Of a stretch of DNA of 64,000 nt, positions 1-12,014 are shown piece by piece. The position numbers and the translations under genes are program-made. Source of the DNA: Arenicola marina (lineage: Eukaryota; Annelida; Polychaeta; Arenicolidae); assembly GCA_964019135.1 (NCBI GenBank), contig OZ025265.1, positions 20,311,143 through 20,375,142 on the forward strand, in the 5' to 3' direction. The notes below the pieces were generated by a model that saw only the letters and a program-made list of their open reading frames with translations, made no database searches and had not been told where the DNA came from. Each line of letters begins with the position of its first letter. Position 1 is the stretch's first letter.

Positions 1-20
1 GAAGCACTTGACCTGGAGGT

Positions 21-250
21 TAGAGGGCTTGCATTGAATGCTCCGGCCGCCTGAGAGCCTAACAGCACGTGAATCGGTGGTTCGAGCCCCGCTGTGGCTA
101 TGTCTGTGTGGTCGCAGGATAAAGATCCCATATCCTACCTCGCAAAGAGTAGGGGGTTACCCCAGGGACACAGCTCTACTCTTCGCTTCCTTCTCCCATT
201 GATACAATATGACCAGAATTGGTTAAAGGATCGTGAATATGCAACCGACC
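21..250 (+). mobile_element. tRNA-derived SINE (family A), diverged
   Basis: A tRNA-like head with a B-box-like GGTTCGAGCCCC is followed by a body shared with seven other copies: CTGAGAGCCTAAC, AAAGATCCCAT, GAGTAGGGGGTTACC, CTTCTCCCATTGA, ATATGACCA and GTTAAAG. It sits in the intron upstream of the first visible beta-catenin exon. Confidence 0.88.
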
Positions 251-269
251 GAGTCTAAACTCTGAACTC

Positions 270-327
270 ATGGTATGCTATTTGGATTGTGAAATATATT
301 GGGATCCATGTCGTGAAAGGCTCTTTA
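270..327 (+). repeat. Direct repeat flanking a beta-catenin exon, left copy
   Basis: About 57 bp starting CATGGTATGCTATTTGGAT and running to GTGAAAGGCTCTTT. It recurs with few changes at 955-1011, on the other side of exon 501-631. It may be an interspersed repeat or the trace of a local duplication. Confidence 0.85.
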
Positions 328-500
328 AACCTGTGAGTTGGACTTAAGTCCATCTTTAGTTGTGAAATGCCTTCATTTTATTGCACAATAATAATGATTG
401 CAAAAAAAATTGGAATTGTCTAGTTAGGTAATTGGGATTGTGGGGAAATATTAAATCTTTGAATCTTCAGAGAGATAACATTAGTGTTTGTTTGCTTCAG

Positions 501-631
501 TGGCGTCCAACAGCGGCAACCAGATGGAATTCAACGACATGCCTCAAATGGACAGCAAGCAGCAGACAATGATGTGGCAGCAGAACCAGTACCTGGGGGA
601 CTCTGGTATCCACTCTGGAGCCACCACTCAG
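501..631 (+). CDS. CTNNB1: Beta-catenin degron exon, first part
   Basis: Encodes [20 protein letters not shown] at its 3' end. DSGIHSG is the beta-TrCP phosphodegron (equivalents of human S33 and S37), and the following T is the T41 equivalent. The exon opens in phase 1 (last base of a split codon missing) and closes in phase 0. As I recall the human gene, the degron including S45 lies in a single exon; here an intron follows directly after the TT pair. Confidence 0.96.
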
Positions 632-3600
632 GTCAGTGAGCGCAACACACTTTTTTTCCATCTGCTTGCTGGTACCAGTTTAAGTTTCGAAAACTATTCG
701 TTGGAAGCAATTGAAACCTTTTAATTTGAATTGGTGGTCTTTACACACCCCTCACAAGAAAACCAACAAAGCTAAGTTACATTCTGAAGTTTGATTTCTG
801 TAGCGGAGGCTGCAAAATTATTTCTAAGTTATATTGTTTTAGTAGATCTCCGAATCTTACTAAACTGCAAGATTCATATTGTATTGCCTATTCATAGCTG
901 TTGAAGTAATAATCCCCGTAAAAAAGACGTGCATGCCCAAAGTTAAACAACATCATGGTATGCTATTTGGATGGTGAAATATTTGGGATCCATATCGTGA
1001 AAGGCTCTTTCACGATATACCCTTCCAGCCTCCTCCCCCCCCCCCCCCCCCCCCAAAAGTATTTACAATGATGCCATGTATTTTGTGCTGCTGCAGGCGC
1101 CGTCAGTGAGCAGCAAGCACAACCTGGATGAGATGGAGGCGGAGGACATGGACCAGTCACGCGCCATGTTCGATTTCGACCAAGGTTTCGCCACACCAGG
1201 CTTCACACAGGAGCAGGTCGATGGTAAGTCTGCTATCTCGCCTGTACAAAGTTATATTTTTGTTCGAGCCAATCCATTAGCATCCTACTCTCTAAAAAAA
1301 ATTTGTTTATGGTTTGAATTATAAGATTGCCTTAATTTTATATTCACGGAATGAGATAATGTAAAGTCGGCTTTCCATTTTATGAATTCTATGTTGAGTA
1401 TAACTGGTTTAACAATTGACAATGACTGCAGCTTAGTGTAAACCAATGTTGACAAAGTTTACTTATTCCGACTCTGCAGAGATGAACCAGCAGTTGAACA
1501 TGACTCGTCACAACCGTGTGCGGCAGGCCATGTTTCCGGAGACTCTGGAGGAGGGCATTCAGATTCCCTCCACCCAGATTCGTCCGGATCAACCAACAGC
1601 GGTCCAGAGATTGGCGGAGCCTTCGCAGATGTTGAAGCATGCTGTGGTTAACCTCATCAATTACCAGGTACGTAAAACCCACCGGCCTGCCATCCTTGTA
1701 GATCACCAAAGTGTGATAATTTCGTATTTTTATTGTAGGTACTCAATTATGTTACGTCTTTCATTTCTGCCAAATGTTTCATATATTTGCATATACCCGA
1801 TACTCCACTGCCCCATTATATATCCCATGTGAGTCTGATACTATCAGAAGTACCAATCCGCTATCCGTACCGTTATATACACCATGACACTTGGGCTACT
1901 GCTTTAGGATGGGATTTGCTCACAGGTCTCGTTGCTTTGGCAGTAAGAAGTACGACATCAAGTAAGACCCGATTGGGTCTTAATGGGATTCCCCCGATCC
2001 ATTTCAAAAATACGGGATGTGTATTAATTTGTGAAATTGATCAAATAAAAGATGATATGGACTCGCTCACATGTCTCGTTATATCCATGGGTACCACCAT
2101 CAGGATGACGCTGACCTGGCCACGCGGGCCATCCCCGAGCTGACCAAGCTGCTGAATGACGAGGACCAGGTGGTGGTCAGCCAGGCGGCCATGATGGTCC
2201 ACCAGCTGTCCAAGAAGGAGGCGAGCCGCCACGCCATCATGAACTCCCCGCAGATGGTCGCTGCGCTCGTGCGCGCCATGAGCAACACGGCCGACTTGGA
2301 GACAACGCGCTGCGCGGCCGGCACGCTACATAACCTGTCGCACCATCGCCAGGGGCTGCTCGCCATCTTCAAGTCAGGGGGAATCCCCGCCTTGGTCAAA
2401 TTGCTCAGGTAATTAAATAATTAGTTAAGTGCCTGACAGTTGGCACCAGTTTTGTTCGTCTCAAGTAAAACCGGCCACTGTAATTACCTAGTGGCGTATT
2501 CATAACCCATACTTGCGCTACGCGAGTCTACTTAGTAGAACATCTGGTTCACAATGGAAAAGTATTCACCCAAAAGGTGGATTTTCTGAATTAAGAAGTG
2601 CTAAAATTATTTGGCATCGGCTCCTGGGCCTTGTGGCTTTAGACTAAAGTTTGTTTATTAACCGGAAATGTCGGTCTGTCTGGATGCATGCAACAGCAAG
2701 CTAGAATCCTCCCCAACGCAACTGTCTAGTTTCTGTGGTCAGACGTTGCCTTTTTAAAAGTTAAAGTATCAATGTCTGTTTGGTCGGGGCCGGCCCGGTG
2801 TCTCAGTTGGTTAGAGCACTCGCATTGAGTGCTCTGGCCACCTGAGAGCCTAACGGCACGTGGATCAGTAGTTCGAGCCCTTTCTTCGTCCTTCGCAAAG
2901 ACTAGGGGGTTACCCCCGTGGACATGGCTACACTCTCCCTACCTTCTCCCAATGACGCGATATGACCAAAAGTCGTTAAAGCGTGCTGAATATACAACCC
3001 GCGACCCGCTGTTTGCAGCTCCCCCAACGAGTCGGTGCTGTTCTATGCCGTGACGACGCTGCACAACCTGCTGCTGCACCAGGAGGGATCCAAGATGGCG
3101 GTGCGACTGGCCGGCGGGCTCCAGAAGATGGTAGCCCTGCTCGCCAGGAATAACGTCAAGTTCCTGGCCATCACAACCGACTGCCTCCAGATTCTGGCCT
3201 ATGGCAACCAGGAGAGCAAGGTGTGTATGATCAAGGGCTGGAAGTCAAGTAATATCGCCTGCAATTATAGTTTTTTTGTGTGTGAATTATTGGCAGTATC
3301 AAGGTAATTTATGAGGATACCTTAGACCATATTATGAAATGGCTGCGTAAGTAAGCAGTTTTTGAATGCAAATTAAATTAGATCTTTCGGGTTCTAAACG
3401 TTGCTTAACCTTACATTTATTTATCCTGTTTAATACCCATGTACATGGAACACAAATATGTAGGTCTACATGTATTGTAATCACCATTTAATTAATAAAC
3501 TTTGTTGTTGACAGCTGATCATCCTGGCCAGTGGCGGTCCGGGCGAGCTGGTCCGCATCATGAGGTCCTACACTTATGAGAAGCTGCTGTGGACCACATC

Positions 3601-6600
3601 CAGGGTGCTCAAAGTGCTCTCAGTGTGCTCTAGCAACAAGCCAGCCATCGTCGAGGCCGGTAAGTCGCTTGTCTATGGCAGGACATGCTAAGAAACAAGG
3701 AAAATCACCGACTCGTTGACTAGGGGCCGGCTCGCTAGCTCAATGGGTTACAGCGCTCGCATTGAGTGCTCTGGTCACCTGAGAGCTTAATGGCACGTGG
3801 ATCGGTGGTTTGAGCCCAGCTGTGGTCATATCTATGTGGTCGCAGGATAATGATTCCATGTCCTTCTTCGCGAAGAGTAGGGGTTGCCCCCGAGGACATG
3901 GCCCCACTCTCTGTCCCTTCTCCCATTGACGCGATATGACCAAAAGTGGTTAAAGCGTCCTGTATATACAAGCAACCAAATCGTTGACACGATTGACGCT
4001 CCTTTCCTTCGCCTTCCCCAGAGCTGTAACGGCGATTGGCTGTTCTCGTGGGGGTCATCCTCGATGTCCTTCCACTAATCCACCCGTGTAGAGTCCGAAT
4101 TTCCTGTGGATATCGTCTAATCCCATATATATATTAAGTTATCTTTGATAGTGAAAGTGGCGCCTAGGAAAATACCGATTTTTTTTTAAGAATTAGTGAC
4201 GAAAATGATGACATAGTAAGATTTTTGGTTTGGCTAATTTAAAGCTGTAACGCTTCGCCGCGAACATTCTACAAACAAATTTCAGACATTGGTCATTGTT
4301 AGTTGTGTACTCTCTCATTCTCTCACCTAAGCGTTATCATTACGAGATACGGTGTGTCTTTATGTTTCTTTTACAATTTTTTCGGTTTAAAAATGTTTTA
4401 ATTATTTAACCCCGAGGCCGTGAGTACACAGCGGAAAGTAAATCTAGTTTGTCATCATCCTCGGGAGATATCTTTGGCTCGGTTTGGGCCGATGGTGGCC
4501 AGAGGTAGTCGAACACACCAGTTCATTACTTATTGTCTCTGTTTTTCAGGTGGTATGCATTCGCTGGCCATGCACCTTGGCCACCAGAGCCAGAGATTGG
4601 TCCAAAATTGTCTCTGGACGCTTAGGAACTTGTCAGACGCTGCCACCAAATGCGTAAGTGGTTACTTTAATGGTCTATTACTCTATTTGTGTGACATTTA
4701 TGATGTCCGATGATTAGAGCAAAGTACACAAATGCTTGAACTTGTACATACGAAAAAACAGAAAAGAAATGTTTGTATATGGAACAAAAGATTGGACTGA
4801 ACAATGACTGGTGAAGAAACACTTTTAACCCACGTGATGTCATAACGAATTATGTTCCTAAGGTGCATGTTATAATTAACATTTAAAGACTTCCATTCTG
4901 AAATATTGAAAGATAACGTGTGCTATGTAGTCTCACTCCAGTCATAGAAGCATCCCTTCAGCTTCGCTGCAAGCGGGCTGACTGATGGTTTCTTACCAAC
5001 TTTAACCTTCATGGAATCTTCACAATAGTGGCCTTAAAGCCCGACATTTTAATTTCTTCTTCCCCACAGGAGAGCATGGAGAACCTGCTACAGAGCCTGA
5101 GTCAACTGCTGGCTTCCAACGACATCAACATCGTGACCTGCGCGGCCGGCATCGTCTCTAACTTGACCTGCAATAACCAGCGCAACAAGGTGATCGTATG
5201 CCAGGTGGGCGGCATCGAGGCTCTGGTGCGCACCATCCTGCAGGCCGGCGACAGGGAGGACATCACTGAACCAGCGGTAAGCTCACCATGCTACACACGC
5301 TACCACCTGGGGTCGTATTCATAATCGCCATTACCACCTAGGGCCGTATTCATAATCGACACTAACACCTGGGGCCGTATTCATAATCGCCACTACCACC
5401 TGGGGCCGTATTCATAATCGGCACTACCACCTAGGGCCGTATTCATAATCGGCACTAACACCTGGGGCCGTATTCATAATGGCCACTTAGGCTTTCCTCA
5501 CTAGTCTTAGTGGACGCTAAGTTCAAGATTTGTCAAGCGATTATCGGGGTGATAGCGCCATCTTGCTTGTCGAGTGTGTAAACCTGGTGCATACCCATAG
5601 AATACACTTTTTTTTTAAAAGCTCATTTATGGATTGAAATCACTAGCCAGAGGGTAATATTGCTGCATAATCTGCTGAAGCAGTTATGATCAGATATATG
5701 ACGTCTGTTGAAATCAACTACTGAGTTATTTCATTATGTGACGACTAATCACTGTCCGCGTTTGATTCTTTGTTCTCTTGGAAAATAGTTGTCTAAAATG
5801 TCACCGCCTTGATTTCACTCTTCAAGATTTGCGCACTGCGCCACCTGACGAGTCGCCACCCGGAAGCGGAAATGGCCCAGAATGCCGTGCGCCTGCACTA
5901 CGGTCTGCCGGTGCTAGTGAAGCTGCTGCATCCGCCGAGTCGCTGGCCGCTCATCAAGGCTGTGGTGGGGTTGATCCGCAACCTGGCCCTGTGCCCCGCC
6001 AACCACGCCCCTCTGCGCGAGCACGGCGCCATCCCGCGCATCGTCCAGCTGCTGTTCCGGGCCCACCAGGACGTTCAGAGGGTGCGTAGCTTACAATGTG
6101 TTCCGATCGCTAGCTGCGGGGTTCTTATAGAAGTCTTTCCTTCGTTTATGCTTTCCTAGCCCATACTTCTGGGGCATTCCTCCAGCCATTTCGTTGTCCC
6201 AGGATATGGTTTGAACCGGTTTAGCCTTTACAAAACACCATACATTTCATGTAATTCTTGAGGGATGGTGTGGTGTAGGAAGATCTAACTTTACGCTGAG
6301 ATCATCTGATCGACAGTTGACTGGCGAGTTCGGACGAGAATATTTTTATCTACCTTTGGTTTCTACTGTAAATTACAATTCCTTTCTGAGATGATGGGTT
6401 GCAGGTTACGTTATTGAATTTCTATCAAACCCTATTTCGTTGTCCCATGGGGGTTATTTGGCTCACTTCATAACCTTCATGTGCCCAGCAAAAGTTACTA
6501 AAATAACTACATTTATATTCCAGTGGAGCAATATTTTACAGTGCTAAACAACAAAGCCCTCCCGCAAACCCCCTTAAAACTGTCCGGACCTTGTAGCGGT

Positions 6601-9600
6601 TGACCTTGTAACCCTTGACCTTGTGTTGACCTTGTAACCCTTGACCTTGCAGAGGACGACGCTAGGCAACAACAACCAAGGTGTCTACGTGGACGGCGTG
6701 CGCATGGAAGAGATTGTCGAGGGCACTGTGGGGGCGCTGCACATCCTGGCCCGCGAGGCCAACAACAGGGCGGTCATCCGGGGCCTCAACTGCATCCCGC
6801 TTTTCGTCCAGGTGAGCGAGCTGGTGTCGCGTGAAATAATATTCCCTCATTGATAGTGCCCTCGCAGCGTGAAGTTCGTGCAGTCCACCACTGGTGTAGC
6901 GTGGTGGCGCTGAAATAATCTCTCATTGATATAGCTTAAGATATTAATTTACACAGATATTTCGTACGTAAGTTGGAAGCTACGTGTACTCCGTCACGGA
7001 TTTGTGTGTAGTGCATCATTTTGGGGGTGCTGGCCTAGTTTGGGTTTTAATGTGAAGAGTTCCTTAGGGCAGATGCTTGCATGTGACCAGTGTAAATATA
7101 TATTAACAGCCGCGTGTTAGCATGTAACCGATGTGAAGATCTCTTTACATCCAATTATCGTGTAGCCGATGTGAAGATCTCTTTACATCCAATTATCGTG
7201 TAGCCGATGTGAAGATCTCTTTACATCCAATTATCGTGTAGCCGATGTGAAGATCTCTTTACATCCAATTATCGTGCAACTGATGTGAAAATCTCGTTAT
7301 GGCGAGTGGTTACCATGGGCCCCACGTGACCGTGAGTTTGTCGCACCCCTGCCTCCAGTTGCTGTACAACCCTAACGAGAACATCCAGCGCGTGGCGGCT
7401 GGCGTGCTGTGTGAACTGGCTGCCGACAAGGAGGGGGCCGAGATTATTGAGCAGGAGGGGGCCACCGCCCCCCTCACGGAGCTCCTCCACTCCAGGAACG
7501 AGGGTGTCGGTGAGTGACCAACCAACGGTAACCTGTACATCCGGGTGGGGGAGGGAGGAGGGGGGACGGGACGGGGACGGGGGGGGGAGGACTGCGCCGC
7601 TAAAGTCCGGGGCTGGTGTTTTGGGAGCCTTATTTATTTTGAGTTATTTCAATATCGCTTGGGTACTGGAGGGTTAAACTAGGCCAAGGAACCTGATGCG
7701 ACAATGAATTATTTGGATTAAATATGCCTAGGACTGGTTTCGAACCGAGGACGTCTCGATCTGGAGCCGTATGCACAAAACCACATGTAGCTTACAGACG
7801 TGATGGTCTGAATGTTGAACATAGTATTGTACGAAACGTCGAGATATGGTCCTGACGGTTCAATGTTTCGTATTAATCCGCGTGAGTATGTGTCCTCAAC
7901 GTAGCCTTGGTAATATTTAAAAAAATCTCTAGAAAAACGTAATATATGGTACAAACATATCTTCCCAGAAATCGATGCGCCATACTTCCCAGAAATCCAT
8001 GCGCCAAGGATGTTTTTTTTTTTTCTTTAATGTGGCTGATATTTAGGAGGCCGTATGTCCAACGTTTCAAACGTGTCTGTGTGATTTCAGCTACTTACGC
8101 GGCTGCCGTTCTCTTCCGGATGAGCGAAGACAAGCCCCAGGATTACAAGAAGCGACTTTCTGTGGAGCTGACCAGCTCCCTCTTCAGGGGCGAGAATGTC
8201 CCGTGGTCTGAGGTGAGAGAAACGACGTTTATCCCATGAACACAAGTTGATGTGTTCTCTATGTTGGTAAAGATTTGTTTTAATGTTATCAAATTGCTTT
8301 CGTGCGCGCATGATATAACTTGGCGATTCACAGTTATTTAATATTAAAAAATCCCAATTTACAATTAATGAAAATCCTTCGATGCCAGTGAATTGGTTTG
8401 ACCCAAATAATTGACGGTTACAACCGATGCGATAATCTATTAATTGACTGATTGAGTTTACCCAGATCGATCGACATTTATGGAATTCACGATATAAGTC
8501 AAAAGTTTGACCGTAGGTGATTTTGCTTGGGTTTCATTTGTTTATGGTTTGTAATTCTTATCGTATTGTGCGTGCAGTCGGGTCTCCATATGGTAGTGTG
8601 AACGGGCCTCCCTGAGGTTGTGTGGTCAACGCACTTGACCGCTGATCAACGGGTCGTTGGTTCGAAGCTGGGCCCGAGCACTTAACATGGGACGTGTTCC
8701 ATGATCCAGTGTCGCCCATGGATGCACATAATCTGCCTGAAACACCAATTCATTTCATGGTTGCGCATGTCTTTCAGCCCCCGGGCCTTGACGACATGGC
8801 TCTTCCTGACGACAACTACCGTGGCGACACCGCTGTGAACTACCAGCAGCCCCCTAGCAACCAAGGAAGCGTATCCGGTAATGACATGGGACGACCCGGT
8901 GGGTGGATGGGTCTCTTGCAACCCACAGTAGTAGCTTGAACATGGCGAATTGAGAGTGTATTATAGGAAAATTATTGCACTAAAAGGCCTCTGGCCCATG
9001 ATACGAAACATATATACAAAAGCGCCTTTGCGTTTTTTTTTTCTTTCTTGACCTTCCATATACACTAGTCTAAATTATATTATTTCTTTAAATCTCCCTG
9101 TTTTGGATATAAAATTGAAGTGGTAGTAGTTGTGAAAGGATGCATATAGATATATTTAAGCGAAAGAAATTACATGTTAAAATGTGGTAAATACGTGGGA
9201 GTATTCATAAAGACTTAATTTTGGTTAAAGCTATTTTTCCTACTCAAACCCAAATTTGTGGCATATATGGGCTAATTAGTGCAATAAAAAGCTAGTCTCG
9301 TTACTAAACTGCATTAATTGGGGCCTGCTTAGCATCCCAATTTCTGCAAAATTACTAAACTGCATTAATTGTGGCCTGCTTAGCATCCCAATTTCTGCAA
9401 AATTACTAAACTGCATTAATTGTGGCCTGCTTAGCATCCCAATATCTGCAGAATTAACCGGTTTACTACGACCAAACGGTAACGTAGCACACATACATTC
9501 TAACTACTGATAAGTGTCCTACGCACAAAACCGTGACGTACCAGTCTCAATTTAACATTACCGTTCAAGCACCACTTTTAAATGTGAATGTAGTAGTTTC

Positions 9601-9998
9601 ATTTCAGATATTTTTGGCCGGAAATTTTACAAATTGGCGGTAATTTTAATATAATTAACTTTAAAAGTCTTATTGGTGTTTCTTATCGTCATCTAGGATT
9701 GTGAACCGATAAACAGGATAACCAACACACGAGTGATGTTTTCTATATATCGAAGTCTGATAATGACATTGTCTGTGGTCCTTTGTTTCCGTTAGGTTTC
9801 GACCCCCAGGCGCCCGTGGAATCCATGCAGGGTCTGGAGATTGGCAGCCACCAAGGCTCAAACTTCGGCCCAATGGACTCCATGCCCGATCTCGGCCCGG
9901 ACATGCACTTCTCCGCGGACGGCACCCCCCATGGCCAGGGCCCCCCCTCCCATAGCGACTCGAGCCAAATGGCCGCCTGGTTCGATACGGACTTGTAA
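501..9998 (+). CDS. CTNNB1: Beta-catenin (armadillo), 14 exons, lacks only the extreme N-terminal exon
   Basis: Exons, all with AG/GT borders and matching phases: 501-631, 1097-1223, 1480-1667, 2104-2408, 3019-3220, 3515-3659, 4550-4653, 5070-5276, 5827-6081, 6653-6811, 7359-7509, 8091-8212, 8778-8877, 9796-9998 (TAA at 9996-9998). They encode about 799 residues; human beta-catenin has 781. The order is GSK3/CK1 degron, alpha-catenin-binding segment ([20 protein letters not shown], keeping the Tyr equivalent to human Y142), twelve armadillo repeats from about residue 145 to 680, then an acidic tail ending WFDTDL, the PDZ-binding end. The protein links cadherins to actin at junctions and is the TCF co-activator of Wnt signalling. 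The Lys residues matching human K312 (NQESK) and K435 (QRNK) are present. The first visible codon is split (x|TG GCG), so a short upstream exon ending in A would place ATG exactly there; that exon was not found. Five exons (202, 145, 104, 151, 122 bp) match the human exon sizes as I recall them. Confidence 0.98.
955..1011 (+). repeat. Direct repeat flanking a beta-catenin exon, right copy
   Basis: Near-identical partner of 270-327. It lies in the intron between the two degron exons and is followed within 20 bp by a long poly-C run. Confidence 0.85.
1097..1223 (+). CDS. CTNNB1: Beta-catenin degron exon, second part (CK1 priming serine)
   Basis: Starts [20 protein letters not shown]. The first Ser stands where human S45, the CK1 priming site, stands, four residues after the T41 equivalent. 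The exon ends with the conserved FDFDQG...GFTQEQVD stretch in phase 1. A run of about 20 C lies some 45 bp upstream of its acceptor. Confidence 0.96.
2785..3000 (+). mobile_element. tRNA-derived SINE (family A), ends next to a splice acceptor
   Basis: Begins GGGGCCGGCCCGGTGTCTCAG (A-box region), then TTCGAGCCC (B box) and the shared body, ending AATATACAACCC. It lacks about 40 bp of the middle (GCTGTGGCCATG... part) seen in other copies. Its 3' end is about 18 bp before the beta-catenin exon at 3019, so the branch point and pyrimidine tract probably lie in or next to SINE sequence. Confidence 0.92.
3724..3977 (+). mobile_element. tRNA-derived SINE (family A), full length
   Basis: Full-length copy with GGGCCGGCTCGCTAGCTCAA head, GTGGTTTGAGCCC B box, the shared body and a TATACAAGCAACC tail. 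It lies in the intron after beta-catenin exon 3515-3659. Confidence 0.92.
5311..5485. repeat. ~30-bp tandem repeat (x6) in a beta-catenin intron
   Basis: About six units of consensus GGGCCGTATTCATAATCG plus C(C/G)ACTACCACCT. The GGGGCCGTATTCAT start resembles ends of TIR elements seen nearby (for example GTGGCGTATTCATAACC at 2492). The last unit runs into CACTTAGG...CTTAGTGGACGCTAAG. Confidence 0.9.
7122..7297. repeat. 38-bp tandem repeat (x4-5) just upstream of a beta-catenin exon
   Basis: Four nearly perfect units of TGTAGCCGATGTGAAGATCT followed by CTTTACATCCAATTATCG, plus a diverged last one. It ends about 60 bp before the acceptor of exon 7359-7509. Confidence 0.93.
8597..8688 (+). mobile_element. 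tRNA-like SINE fragment
   Basis: GGTTGTGTGGTCAACGCAC resembles an A-box/D-arm region and GTTGGTTCGAAGCTGGG resembles a B box. The middle (GCACTTGACCGCTGATCAA) resembles the complement of the 54-bp satellite unit at 54-62 kb, so both may come from the same tRNA-like ancestor. Confidence 0.5.
9295..9460. repeat. 51-bp tandem repeat (x3) in the last beta-catenin intron
   Basis: Three units containing TTACTAAACTGCATTAATTG and GGCCTGCTTAGCATCCCAAT. The unit is a multiple of three, which creates a short periodic open frame on the - strand that is not a gene. Confidence 0.92.
9796..9998 (+). CDS. CTNNB1: Beta-catenin last coding exon (transactivation tail and PDZ ligand)
   Basis: Opens in phase 1 after a TTCCGTTAG acceptor. 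It encodes a Met/Gly/Pro/Asp-rich tail with [10 protein letters not shown] and ends [12 protein letters not shown] then TAA. The acidic tail and WFDTDL end match the vertebrate transactivation tail and PDZ ligand. It is separated from the previous exon by a ~920 bp intron that holds a 51-bp repeat. Confidence 0.97.
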
Positions 9999-12014
9999 AC
10001 TGAGTCCCCGTGAGGCGCAGTGAAAGTGCCCCTCGGAAGGCCACGAGTCGCGGCGTTCGATCCTCCCTGCTATCTGCAGACCGGAGCTTTCCCGCTGGAT
10101 GTGCCATGTGGGACATGCCTTGTGGGGCGTCACCTCGTCACGGATTAATAGAATGCCACGCAGAGCGCTCGCGGGGCGTACGTCGCGTGGATACCGTCTT
10201 GGGATTCATTGGAATGCGCCAATAGTCAAGAGACTCTGACGCGGGCAGTCTGCCCGGTTTGAGGCGAGGATGGTGCTACGTAGGTGCCACATCGGGCGTC
10301 TGTGGCCGAAGATCCCGCGTGCCGTTTACAACCTGTCATCTGGGGACCGAAGAAGGAGGTGGTAAAGAAATACGCTCTGAGCCCTCCATCATAATAACTC
10401 AGTACATTTTCTATCTGTGGAGCGTCATATTTTTAAACACATTTTTTTCCCACATATTTAGGCCATCCATTCATAATTCAAAGACTTTCATGGCTACGTA
10501 ACGTCACTTCACAGGGCTTTCTACCAGGAATATGACGGGCCAACGAGCAGAATTCAAACTTCTGTCCTGGTCAAACTATTAGGCGCAGTTTGTGTATTAG
10601 GCTCGATGGAGTTTGTACTGCTGTATATGTTGTAAATACCACACGATTTGGGTGAAGGGCTTAAAATCAGCGAAGCCGGTGTTCACAAATCAAACTGTCG
10701 AACGTGTTGAAGAGTCAAGGCTATTGCCGTAACGTTCAAACTAGTTGATACTGCAACTTATCCCCCCAGCAAACTGGAAATGTGGTTGCTTTTATCTCTA
10801 ATTACGTGGTGTTTTGTCGCAAAATGTGTAATCTACTATTAGATATAAAGAAAGTGACGTATTGTTTTTAGCATACTATATATATTTTTTAAGGTTATAT
10901 GTGTTTGAAAATGGTCAGTGTAATTGTGTTCTTTTGATCCGCGTAAGATTCTTTTAAAACTGGTATTCACCTATATCGTATGTAAGTGAGTTAACATGAT
11001 TTTTCTACTCCGTATATATATATATATTACAACCATTATTAATAATAGGTTTGCATGTCGGAGTGTGGAAGATTGTTGGTCGTACGTTTGGCATGGCTAT
11101 GAAACTAGATAATATCTGATCGGGTTTCTGTACCGTACTTACAATTTAAACGAGTGTAGAGCTAGCAGCGCAATAGGGAGTAGATATTCACCCGTAAATT
11201 GGAAATATATTGAGCGATACAGTTGAGTCATATAATTCATTTATTATCACACATTCTGGTTACATTCACTTTCACTTCTTCGGTTCCCTCTATGCCGATT
11301 CTGCAATTAATTTGCAGTCGTAATGTTTTTGTTTCGGCCGGTAATTCGTTCAAATTTGAGTTGGAGCATGAACGAATTGTACAGGCTGCATCTTGTTCTA
11401 ATGTCTTTTCTCTTGCGCTCTTCTAAACTTTTCACCTTTGTCTACATTTTTGATACAAAGTAACTTTTCCTGATTTTTTTTGGGTTCCGTCATTCACAAC
11501 TTTAATTTGCAGAAACAACTTCAATTCAGTGATATTCGCATACTTTTCAAGCACTACATTAATTAACTTATTCATATTGAAACCAATGTCAAAGTGTGAG
11601 AAATCATTCCCATTTTTGTCATAGTTCATATTATATACTCGAGGTCCAATGGTAGTACTGATTCCATTATAAATATTTTGCATGTATTCTCCAGAAGCAA
11701 TGACGTTGAGATTTTGTGGCGTCGAAATGGTTTAGATTACAAACAGCTGTAATGCAAATACCAAGTTACTATTCCAGTTTTCGAAAGATTACTGTCTGCA
11801 TTTACCGTGGCGTATTTTTTGTTTTTGTTTTACCACTCTTCGCCATAGGATATAAAATGAATGACGACTTTAGATAATGCAGTCACCAGCAAAGTACAAA
11901 GTGTTTCCAATAATATATATATATATGTATATATATATCTATATATACAATATCACCCAATTGGAACTCCATCTGGTGTAGCGTAATATATAGTTCTGAT
12001 TTTATAGCAATAAA
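9999..12014 (+). other. Probable 3' UTR of beta-catenin and its poly(A) signal
   Basis: After the TAA there is no further supported coding. The stretch is AT-rich beyond 10400 and carries TA dinucleotide runs at about 11020-11035 and 11910-11950. The first clear AATAAA on the + strand is at 12009-12014, giving a plausible UTR of about 2 kb. An earlier non-canonical signal is possible. Confidence 0.45.

Noticed and set aside
7716-7790. tRNA-like B box on the - strand (GGTTCGAAACCAGTCC)
   Set aside because: No matching A box at the right distance and no element boundaries; left unannotated.
11432-11683. An 83-codon frame on the - strand in the beta-catenin 3' region
   Set aside because: Low-complexity, Asn-rich AT DNA without similarity or splice context.
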